Positions 26,544 to 35,111 are shown, counted from the first letter of the stretch. The stretch: DNA of 44,286 nucleotides from JBOFGK01 sp051649085 (GCA_051649085.1 JBOFGK010000057.1:1-44286), one strand, 5' to 3'. Notes: generated by a model from the letters alone, not told the origin. Translations and numbers: made by a program.

Positions 26544-27875
26544 ATGAATAAAAATTTACGAACAATCTATCAATTGTTTTGGCCGATCGCAATTACAATG
26601 TTTTTAACAAATATCTTGAGTTTAATTGATGCAATGATGTTAACGAATTATAATGTTTTAGCAATATCAGCTGTTGCAATTTCCGGACAAATTCAGTTTA
26701 TTTTTGGACCGATTTATTTTGCAATAATGACAGGGATTAATATATATAGTGTACAGTATTATGCTCGCGAAGAATATTCGAAGTTAAAAAAGTTTGCAGG
26801 AATTGCTTTTACAATGTTAGTTCCAGTTGCTGTAATAAATTTTTTGCTAATCGTATTTTTCGATCAAGAGATTGTTGCACTATTTGCAAAAAGTAGTGAA
26901 GAACTGACAAGTTTAAGTTTAGAATATCTTTTTTACTTTAAGTATTCAGCTTTTTTAATTCCCCTTGAAATGTTTTTTATGTATCAATATCGAGCAATTA
27001 AGAGACCAAAAATTTCGCTGTATATTTCAATAATTCAAGCACTTGTAAATATTGGTTTAAATTATTTATTAATTTATGGTAATTTTGGTTTTGCAGAATT
27101 AGGTGTAACGGGTGCAGCACTTGCAACATTGATTGCCAAAATAATCGCAATTAGTGGCTATATTGGACTTTCAATCAAACTTAAGGTACAGTTTATTGGA
27201 AAGATAAAAGAAATGATTGGCTTTAATTATCAATTATTTAAAGATGTTTTTTTAAACACATTACCACTGCTAGTAGTTGAATTTGGATTTGGTTTTGGGA
27301 ATGTAATTTATACGAAAATATATGCAGAGACATCAACAATCGAATTTACAGCTTTTAATGTCGCAAGATCAACATCTTTAACCCTCAATGCACTTGTAAT
27401 TGGCTCGGCTAGTGTAGCAGCAATTTATATGGGTTCGGTGTTATCAACCTTTAAAAAAGAAGAAGAATTAAGAAGTGGGCTTAAACAATTATGGAAATTC
27501 TTGTGGATAAATTCAATTGTTACATTAGGGTTATCAATTATTGTTTTACCAAAATTAACTTTTTTATTTGGAGCTACCCATGAACAGACGGAAATGTTAA
27601 ATATATTAATTCCGATTAATGGAATTTGGATGGCAATTAGAGTATTTGCTTCAAGTTTAATTGCGATTTTAAAAGCTGGAAATGATAATAAATTTGTAAT
27701 GTTAGTAGATGCAGGAAGTACTTTTTTAGTTGGGGTTCCTATCACTTTATTAGGGCTACTTTTTCTTGGACCTAATATTTATTATTTACGCCTTTTAATA
27801 ATAATTGAAGTGTTAGTTAAAGTTGGTTTAGGATATTATCGATATCGTTTAGGATTTTGGATTAAAAGGATTTAA
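26544..27875 (+). CDS. MATE-family multidrug/organic cation exporter
   Basis: The 443-residue protein has about 12 hydrophobic segments in two similar halves, starting IYQLFWPIAITMFLTNILSLIDAMMLTNY, a typical MATE first helix with the membrane Asp. The second half repeats the pattern (FLNTLPLLVVEFGFGFGNVIYTKIY). These are Na+ or H+ antiporters. AAAGGA precedes the ATG. The gshAB gene follows after 20 bases and may be co-transcribed. Confidence 0.88.
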   Translation: MNKNLRTIYQLFWPIAITMFLTNILSLIDAMMLTNYNVLAISAVAISGQIQFIFGPIYFAIMTGINIYSVQYYAREEYSKLKKFAGIAFTMLVPVAVINFLLIVFFDQEIVALFAKSSEELTSLSLEYLFYFKYSAFLIPLEMFFMYQYRAIKRPKISLYISIIQALVNIGLNYLLIYGNFGFAELGVTGAALATLIAKIIAISGYIGLSIKLKVQFIGKIKEMIGFNYQLFKDVFLNTLPLLVVEFGFGFGNVIYTKIYAETSTIEFTAFNVARSTSLTLNALVIGSASVAAIYMGSVLSTFKKEEELRSGLKQLWKFLWINSIVTLGLSIIVLPKLTFLFGATHEQTEMLNILIPINGIWMAIRVFASSLIAILKAGNDNKFVMLVDAGSTFLVGVPITLLGLLFLGPNIYYLRLLIIIEVLVKVGLGYYRYRLGFWIKRI

Positions 27876-27895
27876 GCTTTGACAAAGGAGATGAA

Positions 27896-29998
27896 ATGCT
27901 AATTGGATTAGAAAAAGAATGTTTAGTTTTTAATGATGATTTAACACCATATAGTTTGGCTAAAGAGAGCCAAACCAAAAATTTACAAGTCGATTTTGCT
28001 GATAATCAAATTGAAGTGATTTCAGATATCAATCAAACAGTTCCAAATTTAGTTAAACAAATGTTTAAAGTGTTGGACAATGAAGCAGTTGTCAGTAAAA
28101 AAATGTGGCCTTTGTCGTTACCGGGAGAACTTAAGTATGAACCAACTTTTATAAACTATCAGGGAGAAAAGTTTGCTCATCGTCAGAAAATAGCTCAAAA
28201 GTATGATAAACAATTGTTGAATATCTCAGGAATTCATTTTAATTTTTCGTTGACAAAGACAGAACACGATCAAACCGAAAGATATTTTGAATTAATGAAA
28301 AAGATTTATGTATTTGGTCCGCTTTTACAGCAGTTTGTAAGCTTTTCACCATATAGTGCTGATTTATTGGAAATTAATTATTTTAAGGAAAAACAACTCG
28401 AAAAATATCCGGGAGCAATTTCTTTACGAAATAGTTCAAAATTTGGTTATGTAAATGAAGGACAACTAGGCTTAGAATTTACTTCATATCAGGCGTATAA
28501 ACAATCTATATATCGTGCAATTGAGCAAAACTTAATTTCCAGTGAAAAGGAGCTTTATTCAAAAGTTAGAATAAAGCAAAAGGACAATGAATTTTATCTA
28601 GAAGTTCGATTCATTGATTTAAATCCATTTTCTCGTTTAGGAATTGAAGTTGATATGCTATATCTACTTATAGGTTTTTTTCAATATTTAGAACAAATTG
28701 AAATCAATGACTTCAACTATAATGATACTTTAAAAAATTTTGAAACTGTTAGTTTGGAAGGTTTAAATAAAGAATGTCAACTTAATTTAAATGGTCATGT
28801 TGCAAGTTTAGAAGAACATACTATTAGTTTATTTGAAAATATGATCAAGCAAACAACAGATCCTCATCTTAAAGAAATTTTCCAAACGAAAATAAAAGCT
28901 TATATAAATAAGACACTTGACTTAAATGTTTTTTTGAAAAAGTTACAAGATGAGAAATTAAGTCAAACTGCTTTTGGTCAAAAATATGCCTTTCAAAAAG
29001 AAAAATATCAAGAATTAATGCCAGATAAAGAATTGGAGTTATCAACAAAGATTTTATATACTACAGCTGTAAATAAAGGCTTTGAAGTTGAAATTTTGGA
29101 TGAGAAACAAAATGTTTTGCAAATTAATTCTGAATTAATTGTTCAAGCAACTAAAACTAATTTTGATCGCTATGCGAATGTTTTAATGCTAGAAAATAAA
29201 TATATGACAAAAAAGATTTTAGAAAAAAATCAAATTAATGTTCCACAAGGAGCTGATTACACGTGCTTAGAAAACATTAGTTTTGAGGACTTTATGAATC
29301 AAGATGTTGTAGTAAAACCAGTAAATACAAATTTTGGTGAAGGAATTACTATTTTGACAGTCCCTTATACTCAAGCACAATTTGATCAAGCTTGTAAATT
29401 TGCTTTTAGCTACGATTCAAGGATTATCGTGGAAAGTTTTTTTGAAGGTTCTGAATATCGAATTTTAGTAATCAACAATGAAGTAGTTTCAATTGTAAAA
29501 AGAATCCCAGCGCATATTGTCGGTGATGGAAAACATTCAATTGCTGAATTAGTAGAAATAAAAAATCAAAATCCACTGCGTGGAACAAAATATCAACGTC
29601 CGGTTGAACTGATTGAAATAACGTTAGAAGTAGAAGCATATTTAAAACAACAAAATTTGAAAGTTGATTCAGTTCCTAGTCAAGGACAAACAGTTTTTCT
29701 TCGAAAAAATTCGAACATAAGTACAGGTGGTGATAGTTGTGAAGCAAGTGGACAACTTGAAAGTAGATTTTTGAAAACTGCGCTAAAAGCAACGAAAGCA
29801 ATGGATGTAGCGATATGCGGAATTGATATGATTATTAACGATGAGCATACCGATTATGTAATTATTGAAGCGAATTTTAATCCAGCAATCCAAATGCATA
29901 CTTATCCTTATTACGGAATAGGAGTCAATCCAGCTGAAAAAATCTTGCAAATGATTCAAGAAAAAGCTTCGAGAATAAGTAATGGAGAAGATGTATAA
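27896..29998 (+). CDS. gshAB: Bifunctional glutamate-cysteine ligase/glutathione synthetase
   Basis: The protein has 700 residues, somewhat below the usual 750-775. The N-terminal glutamate-cysteine ligase half shows GLEKE, ISGIHFNFSL, ISLRNSSKFGYVNEG and YLEVRFIDLNPFSRLGI. The C-terminal half is an ATP-grasp domain (VVKPVNTNFGEGITIL; SEYRILVINNEVVSIVKRIPAHIVGDG; a closing IIEANFNPAIQMH). It makes glutathione from Glu, Cys and Gly in two ATP-dependent steps in one polypeptide, as in Listeria, streptococci and enterococci. The N-terminus appears trimmed relative to typical GshAB, starting almost directly at GLEKE. AAGGAG at 27885 precedes the ATG. Confidence 0.92.
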   Translation: MLIGLEKECLVFNDDLTPYSLAKESQTKNLQVDFADNQIEVISDINQTVPNLVKQMFKVLDNEAVVSKKMWPLSLPGELKYEPTFINYQGEKFAHRQKIAQKYDKQLLNISGIHFNFSLTKTEHDQTERYFELMKKIYVFGPLLQQFVSFSPYSADLLEINYFKEKQLEKYPGAISLRNSSKFGYVNEGQLGLEFTSYQAYKQSIYRAIEQNLISSEKELYSKVRIKQKDNEFYLEVRFIDLNPFSRLGIEVDMLYLLIGFFQYLEQIEINDFNYNDTLKNFETVSLEGLNKECQLNLNGHVASLEEHTISLFENMIKQTTDPHLKEIFQTKIKAYINKTLDLNVFLKKLQDEKLSQTAFGQKYAFQKEKYQELMPDKELELSTKILYTTAVNKGFEVEILDEKQNVLQINSELIVQATKTNFDRYANVLMLENKYMTKKILEKNQINVPQGADYTCLENISFEDFMNQDVVVKPVNTNFGEGITILTVPYTQAQFDQACKFAFSYDSRIIVESFFEGSEYRILVINNEVVSIVKRIPAHIVGDGKHSIAELVEIKNQNPLRGTKYQRPVELIEITLEVEAYLKQQNLKVDSVPSQGQTVFLRKNSNISTGGDSCEASGQLESRFLKTALKATKAMDVAICGIDMIINDEHTDYVIIEANFNPAIQMHTYPYYGIGVNPAEKILQMIQEKASRISNGEDV

Positions 29999-30022
29999 AC
30001 TGTTTTATAATTTAATAATTAA

Positions 30023-30047
30023 AAAATGAGCTTAAAAAGCTCATTTT
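30023..30047. terminator. Bidirectional terminator between gshAB and the DUF368 gene
   Basis: An 11-bp stem (AAAATGAGCTT with AAGCTCATTTT, AAA loop) has T-rich sequence on the plus strand and a matching A-rich flank giving T residues on the minus strand. It sits between two convergent genes. Confidence 0.85.
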
Positions 30048-30089
30048 CTTATATTTAAGTTTGATAAATTTCAAACAATTATTATGTAC

Positions 30090-30965
30090 TTATTGTTTTT
30101 TTTGAGAAACGCTTAGTTTTTCAAGTAAAATGATTAATACAATACCGACGGCAAACCAAATTAGATTAAATGTTTCTAGCGTAAGTGGGGCCCCGAATTC
30201 ACTTGTTGGACCAACCGTAATGGCATAAAGTGATCCAATTAATAGTCCTTGAATTAAAAATAATAGTTGAGCACGAAATCGCTTAAATAAGAAATTAAGG
30301 ATTTTAACGGCACTTACACCACCAACAACAATTCCAAGCCCAACACTAATTAAAATTGGTAAACTACTAAAGTCCATTGTAATAAAGCTTTTTGCAGCAG
30401 CAATTACATCATAGTATATACCGAAAATTAGCATTACTGTTGATCCAGAAATACCAGGTAAAAGCATAAATGAGATTGCGAAAAAGCCAGCAACGAAATA
30501 GTAAAGAATTGATCCAAAATTCAGTGCAAATTCAGTATTTGTTGATTCATCTAAAATATTTGATCCAGCATAGGCGACAATAATTACCCCAAGTACTCCA
30601 ATTATAATAAAGTATGCATGTTTTTTATTTGCTAATAAAAAGTCTTTATCGGCTAAAAAAGTGAAATAAATCGATATAAAGATAAAGCCTAAAAACATTG
30701 ATGATATTTGATAAATATGTGTGTTTACTAAGTTTGATACGATGAGTATTGCAATTACAAATCCAATTACCCATCCTGTTCCAAGTTTTAGTAAAAAAGG
30801 AAGTGCTTTTTTACGTTTTTCTTTATCAGTTGAAAAGATATTTGAAACACTTTCGATAATATTATCATATACACCCATTATATAGGCAATTGTCCCCCCA
30901 CTTATTCCAGGTACTGAATCAGCCATTGCCATGAAAAATCCGGTTAATGTAACGATTATGTTCAT
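30090..30965 (-). CDS. DUF368-family polytopic membrane protein (PopT-type undecaprenyl-phosphate translocase)
   Basis: The 291-residue protein has about eight or more hydrophobic segments and the family's two inverted SxPGISGGT-like motifs: MADSVPGISGGTIAYIMGVYD at the N-terminus and FMLLPGISGSTVMLIFGIYYD in the middle. DUF368 proteins (PopT) were reported in recent years, with DedA-family UptA, to recycle undecaprenyl phosphate across the membrane for cell-wall synthesis. AGGAG precedes the ATG, and an extended -10 (TGCTATAAT on the minus strand, 31001-30993) lies 28 bases upstream. Confidence 0.88.
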   Translation of the reverse strand: MNIIVTLTGFFMAMADSVPGISGGTIAYIMGVYDNIIESVSNIFSTDKEKRKKALPFLLKLGTGWVIGFVIAILIVSNLVNTHIYQISSMFLGFIFISIYFTFLADKDFLLANKKHAYFIIIGVLGVIIVAYAGSNILDESTNTEFALNFGSILYYFVAGFFAISFMLLPGISGSTVMLIFGIYYDVIAAAKSFITMDFSSLPILISVGLGIVVGGVSAVKILNFLFKRFRAQLLFLIQGLLIGSLYAITVGPTSEFGAPLTLETFNLIWFAVGIVLIILLEKLSVSQKKQ

Positions 30966-30992
30966 TGTACTCCTTCTTGATTTTACGTATTA

Positions 30993-31001
30993 ATTATAGC
31001 A
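30993..31001 (-). promoter_or_regulatory. Extended -10 promoter of the DUF368 gene
   Basis: On the minus strand TGCTATAAT is a perfect extended -10 element. The -35 region is weak (TAGCTT at a 17-base spacing). Confidence 0.6.
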
Positions 31002-31009
31002 TAATTTAG

Positions 31010-31031
31010 TTAAAAAAGCTAAGCTTTTTAC
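31010..31031 (-). terminator. Probable terminator of the small basic protein gene
   Basis: On the minus strand AAAAAG-CTTAG-CTTTTTT forms a short A/T stem with a GC-containing centre and T run, about 95 bases after the stop of the gene at 31122. It is weak but correctly placed. Confidence 0.45.
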
Positions 31032-31121
31032 TGTGGACTTATATTTCTCCTAAAATAGTGATATATAATTTATGATTAACTGTGTCAAATATAAAATGGT
31101 TAAAATTTGAATTTTTTTGTA

Positions 31122-31367
31122 TTATCGTTTCCCTGATTTTTCTATTAGTTTTATAAAAATATCAAGGAGATTAAAAGACGATTTTTTATATACTTTATTA
31201 TATATTTTCTTTTTAGGTTTTAACCAACCACTTGTAGTGGTACCATAAAGTGGATTAATTTTCTTTTTGACTTTTCTTTTCACTGCATTAGGAGTAGTTC
31301 CAGTTGTAGATTTCCAAAGCGCTGTTTTTACTTTTCTTTTATAGTTTGTTTTCTTAAGTAGTTTCAT
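31122..31367 (-). CDS. Small basic hypothetical protein
   Basis: This 81-residue, strongly Lys-rich protein contains KTALWKSTTGTTPNAVKRKVKKKINPLYGTTT and GWLKPKKKIYNKVYKKSSF. The TTG/GTTT and GWLKPKK..YNKVY elements recall short basic proteins encoded in prophages and integrated elements of Firmicutes, but I do not recognise a named family. No membrane segment is seen. The start ATG has no strong ribosome binding site (GTATGATAAGTT upstream), so the start is uncertain. It lies at the edge of a decaying accessory region. Confidence 0.55.
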   Translation of the reverse strand: MKLLKKTNYKRKVKTALWKSTTGTTPNAVKRKVKKKINPLYGTTTSGWLKPKKKIYNKVYKKSSFNLLDIFIKLIEKSGKR

Positions 31368-31418
31368 AACTTATCATACCCCATATTAGCTTAATTATTG
31401 ATATAATTTTTTTCTTTT

Positions 31419-31826
31419 TTATTTTAATCTTTTTACCATTTCTTCAATATCTGAATTTTTTTCAATTACTATTTCTGTGTTACCTGTTCCCCAATGTCCA
31501 ACGCTCGAAACATCTCTAGTTTTAAAAATTCTAATTTGATCATTTGGAAGAAGATCAGTAAAAATTTTCAACTTTTGTTTTAATATTACACAACAAAAAA
31601 AATTCTTCTTATTTCGCTTGAAGACTATATAGTGCTTTTTTTGGATAATATCGATTTCTTCAAAATTTTGTTTTACTAGACAAGCTGTTAAATATTTGTA
31701 TAGCTGTTCACCTATGGAGTCGTTAACAGAATCAGTGTTATAGGTTTTTGTCGATAATTGTATTTTAATTTCTTTAAATATATCGATATTTTCTAAGTGA
31801 AAAAGTTGAATTATTTTTTCTTTTAT
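31419..31826 (-). pseudogene. DUF5655-like C-terminal domain, in the -1 frame of the GIY-YIG gene
   Basis: The stretch encodes 135 residues without a start codon, ending at TAA 31419-31421. Its end (DQIRIFKTRDVSSVGHWGTGN, then TEIVIEKNSDIEEMVKRLK) matches the conserved tail of DUF5655 domains (RDVS.IGHWG.GD.E..I....D...V..LI). The frame joins the upstream GIY-YIG frame exactly by a -1 shift at the A7 run (31832-31826). The pair would make a 276-residue GIY-YIG/DUF5655 protein. This is either a frameshifted C-terminus or the extension produced by slippage. Confidence 0.65.
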
Positions 31827-32248
31827 TTTTTTAGAGGAATTAGATCCATTTCATCTAAAGAAGGTTGTTGTTCGTTTTTTTTGTTTTCTACCTCAATATT
31901 TTCATTATCAAAATAACTAATAAATTCTGATTCAAGCCAAGTTATTTCCGTTGCATTAAAAGAAATTGAAGTGAATAGCATTCCACGTGTCCAAAAGTCT
32001 TTGCTCTTATTGTGATCAAATATTCGAGTAATTCCATTAGAACTTTTTCCAATATATATTTTATTTTTTTCAATCGAAAAAATAAAATATATTCCTTGAT
32101 TTTGACTTGTTTTATCATCTTTAAAGAAATAATGTGCTTCTCTTGTAAAAGAAAAAGCAGTTAAGTTCTCATGCTTTTTATAGATTTTCTTGCAAAAATT
32201 ATTATCTTCATCATATTTTACAAGAACATTGAAAGATTCAGTTTTCAT
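31823..32248 (-). CDS. GIY-YIG nuclease domain protein (short zero-frame product)
   Basis: The zero-frame product has 141 residues from ATG 32248, chosen because AGGAGG lies five bases before it; a more upstream ATG at 32350 has no such site. The GIY-YIG motif is visible as GIYFIFSIEKNKIYIGKSSNGITRIFDH, with the tyrosines and Arg of the nuclease core, and a later Glu in EITWLESEFI that fits the metal ligand. The frame ends PLKK-stop immediately after an A7 run, where a -1 shift opens a DUF5655-like domain. It is probably a nuclease of an accessory or defence type. Confidence 0.72.
   Translation of the reverse strand: MKTESFNVLVKYDEDNNFCKKIYKKHENLTAFSFTREAHYFFKDDKTSQNQGIYFIFSIEKNKIYIGKSSNGITRIFDHNKSKDFWTRGMLFTSISFNATEITWLESEFISYFDNENIEVENKKNEQQPSLDEMDLIPLKK
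31826..31832 (-). promoter_or_regulatory. A AAA AAA slippery heptamer at the GIY-YIG/DUF5655 frame junction
   Basis: Reading CTA AAA AAA TAA in zero frame, the heptamer A AAA AAA is in the phase required for -1 slippage. Slipping gives CTA AAA AAA ATA AAA GAA and continues 135 codons into the DUF5655-like domain. The zero-frame stop follows directly. Confidence 0.45.
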
Positions 32249-32460
32249 TTTCCTCCTTTTTTCCAACAAATTAATTATATCATTTTTTTGTTCGTAATGA
32301 AAATTAGTTTTGGTTCTTGTCAGAGTTTTTTGACTTTTAATTTTAATCAAGAATGATTCATGAACTTTATTTTTTGAACTTCAAACGAATGGTGTTATGA
32401 TTTTTAATTTACTAAAAATTCAGTATTAATCACATGTTAATTGATTGCTCATTATTATAA

Positions 32461-32489
32461 AAATAAAAAAACAAACTTTCGTTCGTTTT
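32461..32489 (-). terminator. Intrinsic terminator after the HEPN-like gene
   Basis: On the minus strand AAAACGAAC-GAAA-GTTTGTTTT forms a 9-bp stem (one G:T pair) closed by a GNRA-type GAAA tetraloop and followed by T residues. It lies about 110 bases downstream of the stop at 32602. Confidence 0.75.
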
Positions 32490-32601
32490 GCTTTAGTTAT
32501 TTATAAAATAGAAGATTCTTTTTTGATAGAATCTATAATTCCATTATTTTTTTGCTTTTCTATGGATTAAGCATATCCTTATATGTTCTGCGTTTTTTCA
32601 T

Positions 32602-33231
32602 TTATTGTGTTTTTATAGGATTTTTGATAGTATCTCTATAGTTTGGGCTAAAGCTCAAAAGTTCTATCAAAAAAATGTCCCTTAATTCAATTATTTCTAT
32701 TAAAACTGAATTTAATTCAATTATCTTTTGATGGATTTCAATCATTTTTTTTTCTGGAAAGGAATTTAATATAAAAAAAAGATTACCATGTTGAATTATA
32801 TTTCTTAATTTAAAGAAATAACGAATTATTTGTCCAAAATTAGGTGTACAACTTTTATTAATTTGAATTTTATTAATTCGCATAATGATTTCATGTACTT
32901 TTTCATTATTGTAACATTCCGTCAATAATCTGATTTCAAATTCCAGTTCATTAACTGAGTAGTAGCAGTTTTTAATACTAATACGCATGTCAGTAATTAA
33001 TTTAATGTTACTATCTGGAATTTGAAACTCATCGGCTGAGATTTTTTTTCTAATTTCGCTGATGTGTTTGCTAAAAAAACTTTTTTCGTTTTTAATAGCC
33101 TTAGTGCTGAAATTTTCTTCAAAATATTTTTTCAAGCCTTTAATTCGTTCAAGATACTCTTTGTCATCAATTTCTTCTCTACGTCTCAAACAGTGGCCAA
33201 TACGATCACAAATTGGATCTTTCTCCAACAT
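32602..33231 (-). CDS. HEPN-like helical protein (R-x4-H motif), candidate RNase/defence protein
   Basis: The protein has 209 residues from ATG 33231, placed five bases after GGAGG; a GTG at 33237 overlaps that site and is unlikely. It is almost entirely helical and polar, with charged heptad-like stretches. Near the C-terminus IRYFFKLRNIIQHGNLFF contains R-N-I-I-Q-H, the R-x4-H signature of HEPN domains, many of which are RNases in toxin-antitoxin, abortive-infection and anti-phage systems. The N-terminal ICDRIGHCLRRREEIDD may bind metal (Cys/His), but this is speculative. No antitoxin-like MNT nucleotidyltransferase lies beside it. It has its own terminator and a probable TATAAT at 33334-33329. 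Confidence 0.55.
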   Translation of the reverse strand: MLEKDPICDRIGHCLRRREEIDDKEYLERIKGLKKYFEENFSTKAIKNEKSFFSKHISEIRKKISADEFQIPDSNIKLITDMRISIKNCYYSVNELEFEIRLLTECYNNEKVHEIIMRINKIQINKSCTPNFGQIIRYFFKLRNIIQHGNLFFILNSFPEKKMIEIHQKIIELNSVLIEIIELRDIFLIELLSFSPNYRDTIKNPIKTQ

Positions 33232-33454
33232 TTCCACCTCCAGTGTCTAAGTTATGAATAGTTTTTTAAAGCACGTTCAAACATAAAACATGTTCACGCT
33301 TTAGAATTTTCACAAAGTACTCAATATTATTATACTACTGATTCTCTGTTTTTTTAATTAATGCTATTTGATTATTGTTATCTATTTTTTTAAATCATTT
33401 TTAGGAATTTCCATTTTGCTTTTTTAGTGATTAAGCATAACCTCATAGATTATA

Positions 33455-33836
33455 TCATATTTTTAATAATTGTAGTAAATTGTGAAGAAACTTTTTATTT
33501 ATATTCTCAAGATGTAATTCAGCTATCAACTTGTTGATGAATCCTTTATCCGTATTACATAATTTGGACAAATGTTCGTTTTTTAAGGGTATTTTAATTC
33601 TTTTGCAGTCCTATACGTAAGAAAATAAACAATTATTATTTTAATTAATTCCTCATATAATTCTTTTTTATCAATATCGCTAATCAAATTACTTTTATTC
33701 CAATGATGTGTTTGCGAATTTCGAACATCACTAATTTTACGGAAATTAGAAATGTATGAGCGATCTGGTAATGTTCTATATTGTTGAGGATTTGTTTACG
33801 GTGGTTTTCGTGCAAATCGTGCATTTGAAATGGCAT
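33455..33836 (-). pseudogene. Broken gene with R-x4-H motif, at least two frameshifts
   Basis: Three successive frames look coding. From ATG 33836 comes MPFQMHDLHENHRKQILNN; a second frame, open 33795-33583, gives YRTLPDRSYISNFRKISDV, RNSQTHHWNKSNL and DKKELYEELIKII, ending YRTAKELKYP; a third frame takes over at an AAAA run with IPLKNEHLSKLCNTDKGF, INKLIAELHLENINKKF, to TGA 33455-33457. Joined, this is about 120 residues with RNSQTH fitting an R-x4-H motif. The ATG follows the coiled-coil gene's TAG directly. I do not recognise the family. Confidence 0.5.
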
Positions 33837-34472
33837 CTAATCGTCATCTTCACTGGCACCAGACACCACATCTTCATTTGGTGTTGGTTTCGGTGGAGTA
33901 TAAGTGCTTCCACCACCATTAATTCCAGTAGTAGATTGTGCTGCGGATTGTGCTGCTTCAATTTCTTTTTTCTTTGTCTCGATTGCTTTCTTTAATGTTT
34001 CAATTTGCTTTACAATTGTTGCCTTTTCATCAATTTTTAAATCGGCTCCAATTTCTTTAACTAAAGCTTTGTTATCATTTAATTCTTTTGTCTTAGAATC
34101 TAGTGCCTTTTTGTATTCTTCATTTAATTTCTGAAGTTTCTTCTTTTGATCTTTCTCATCAACTTTTGTAACATCTACCCCAATTATTGTTTTGAAATCA
34201 GACTCAACTTTTTTAATCTCAGTATTTAACTTTTCTTTTGCTTTGTCGATATCTTTTTTGACTTGTTCAACAGTACTAGCTTTGATTAGAATGTTATCTT
34301 TTGGATATTTACTTTCTAATTGATAATATTCAACCTCAGGTTGTAATTTATCATACATGCTTTTTGTGTTTGCAAAGTAAGTTCCGCCGCCAATTCCTGT
34401 AAGAAGTAGTATAAGTAATAGTGTAACACAGTAGAGTTTAATATGTTTTTGTTTTTTTAATTTTTCTAACAT
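33837..34472 (-). CDS. Membrane-anchored extracytoplasmic coiled-coil protein
   Basis: The protein has 211 residues from ATG 34472. An ATG six bases earlier abuts the GGAGG site and is a poorer start. A basic N-terminus (EKLKKQKHIK) precedes one hydrophobic helix (LYCVTLLLILLLTGIGGGTYFA), so the body faces outward. Residues about 60-170 are Lys/Glu-rich heptads forming a long coiled coil. The C-terminus is low-complexity (INGGGSTYTPPKPTPNEDVVSGASEDDD) with a wall-spanning look. No enzymatic motif is visible. The following reading frame, broken, starts directly after its stop. Confidence 0.65.
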   Translation of the reverse strand: MLEKLKKQKHIKLYCVTLLLILLLTGIGGGTYFANTKSMYDKLQPEVEYYQLESKYPKDNILIKASTVEQVKKDIDKAKEKLNTEIKKVESDFKTIIGVDVTKVDEKDQKKKLQKLNEEYKKALDSKTKELNDNKALVKEIGADLKIDEKATIVKQIETLKKAIETKKKEIEAAQSAAQSTTGINGGGSTYTPPKPTPNEDVVSGASEDDD

Positions 34473-34587
34473 TTGCATCCTCCTTAAAAAATGGTTATTA
34501 TCATAACTATTTACATGAGATTATACCATTTTTTTTAAATTATTTCATTGTTTTTTCAATATCAACTAATTTTTTTTATCCCCACAT

Positions 34588-34746
34588 TCATTTATTTAAA
34601 TAAGTAGCTTTTAAGTGATCCATCAACTTCAAAGTTAAACTCATAATGATTAGTTTTTGAGTTGAAGTAGAAGAGTAAGTAATTTTTGCTTTTAGATTTG
34701 TAACTTTTCCCCCAACACTCAAAGAGTCACGTAAATATTCTTCCAT
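34588..34746 (-). CDS. Short hypothetical reading frame (52 residues), possibly a gene remnant
   Basis: ATG 34746 is preceded by AAAGGAC and opens a 52-residue frame beginning MEEYLRDSLSVGGKVTNLKAK and ending KATYLNK before TGA 34588-34590. It has a balanced composition but no recognised domain. It may be the intact N-terminus of a truncated gene, given the decay on both sides. Confidence 0.35.
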   Translation of the reverse strand: MEEYLRDSLSVGGKVTNLKAKITYSSTSTQKLIIMSLTLKLMDHLKATYLNK

Positions 34747-34861
34747 TTTTGTCCTTTTCTTTTTGAGGTGACATTTGTGACTTCGTTTACCTACTTATCA
34801 TAAACTATTTAACTGTAAAATGGTGAATAATCATAAGTTGATTTTCAACTTAGAAACCGCA

Positions 34862-35070
34862 CTACATTTGAAAAATGTATGTGTTTTTAGTATGCTCATT
34901 CTTCATTTGTAATTTTACATACTCTGCTTTTGGAATAACTCCACATAAATCGATTGATCAATCTAAGTCATAAAGTTTTTTTTGCTTCAGATTAGCACCT
35001 TTTTCTTTTGCACGCTGAATTAGTCTTTTAGTTTTTTCCCCTTTTATTTGGGCGAAATGTTGTAATCTTA
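34862..35070 (-). pseudogene. Remnant of a small gene with an in-frame TGA
   Basis: One frame reads LQHFAQIKGEKTKRLIQRA, then KEKGANLKQKKLYDLD, then TGA, then SIDLCGVIPKAEYVKLQM and KNEHTKNTYIFQM before TAG 34862-34864. A strong AAGGAGG (35078-35072) stands at the right distance, but no ATG/GTG/TTG follows in frame. The missing start and the internal stop together indicate a pseudogene. The family is not recognised. Confidence 0.5.
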
Positions 35071-35111
35071 ACCTCCTTCAGTTAAATTTTATTGATTAGG
35101 ATTAAAAAAAA

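Noticed and set aside
33270..33300. SOS-box-like sequence upstream of the HEPN-like gene (CATGTTC and CGTTCAAAC)
   Set aside because: The GAAC-N4-GTTC spacing of the Gram-positive SOS box is not met on either strand.
34690..34710. A third match to part of the shared promoter element (ATTTGTAACTTTTC)
   Set aside because: It lacks the CGA start and the final AA, lies inside a short reading frame on a region without a promoter, and is short enough to be chance in A/T-rich DNA.
34862..35070. TGA read as Trp (alternative genetic code) in the small broken frame
   Set aside because: TGA is used as a real stop by intact genes in this window, such as the permease ending at 17250, so the frame is simply interrupted.
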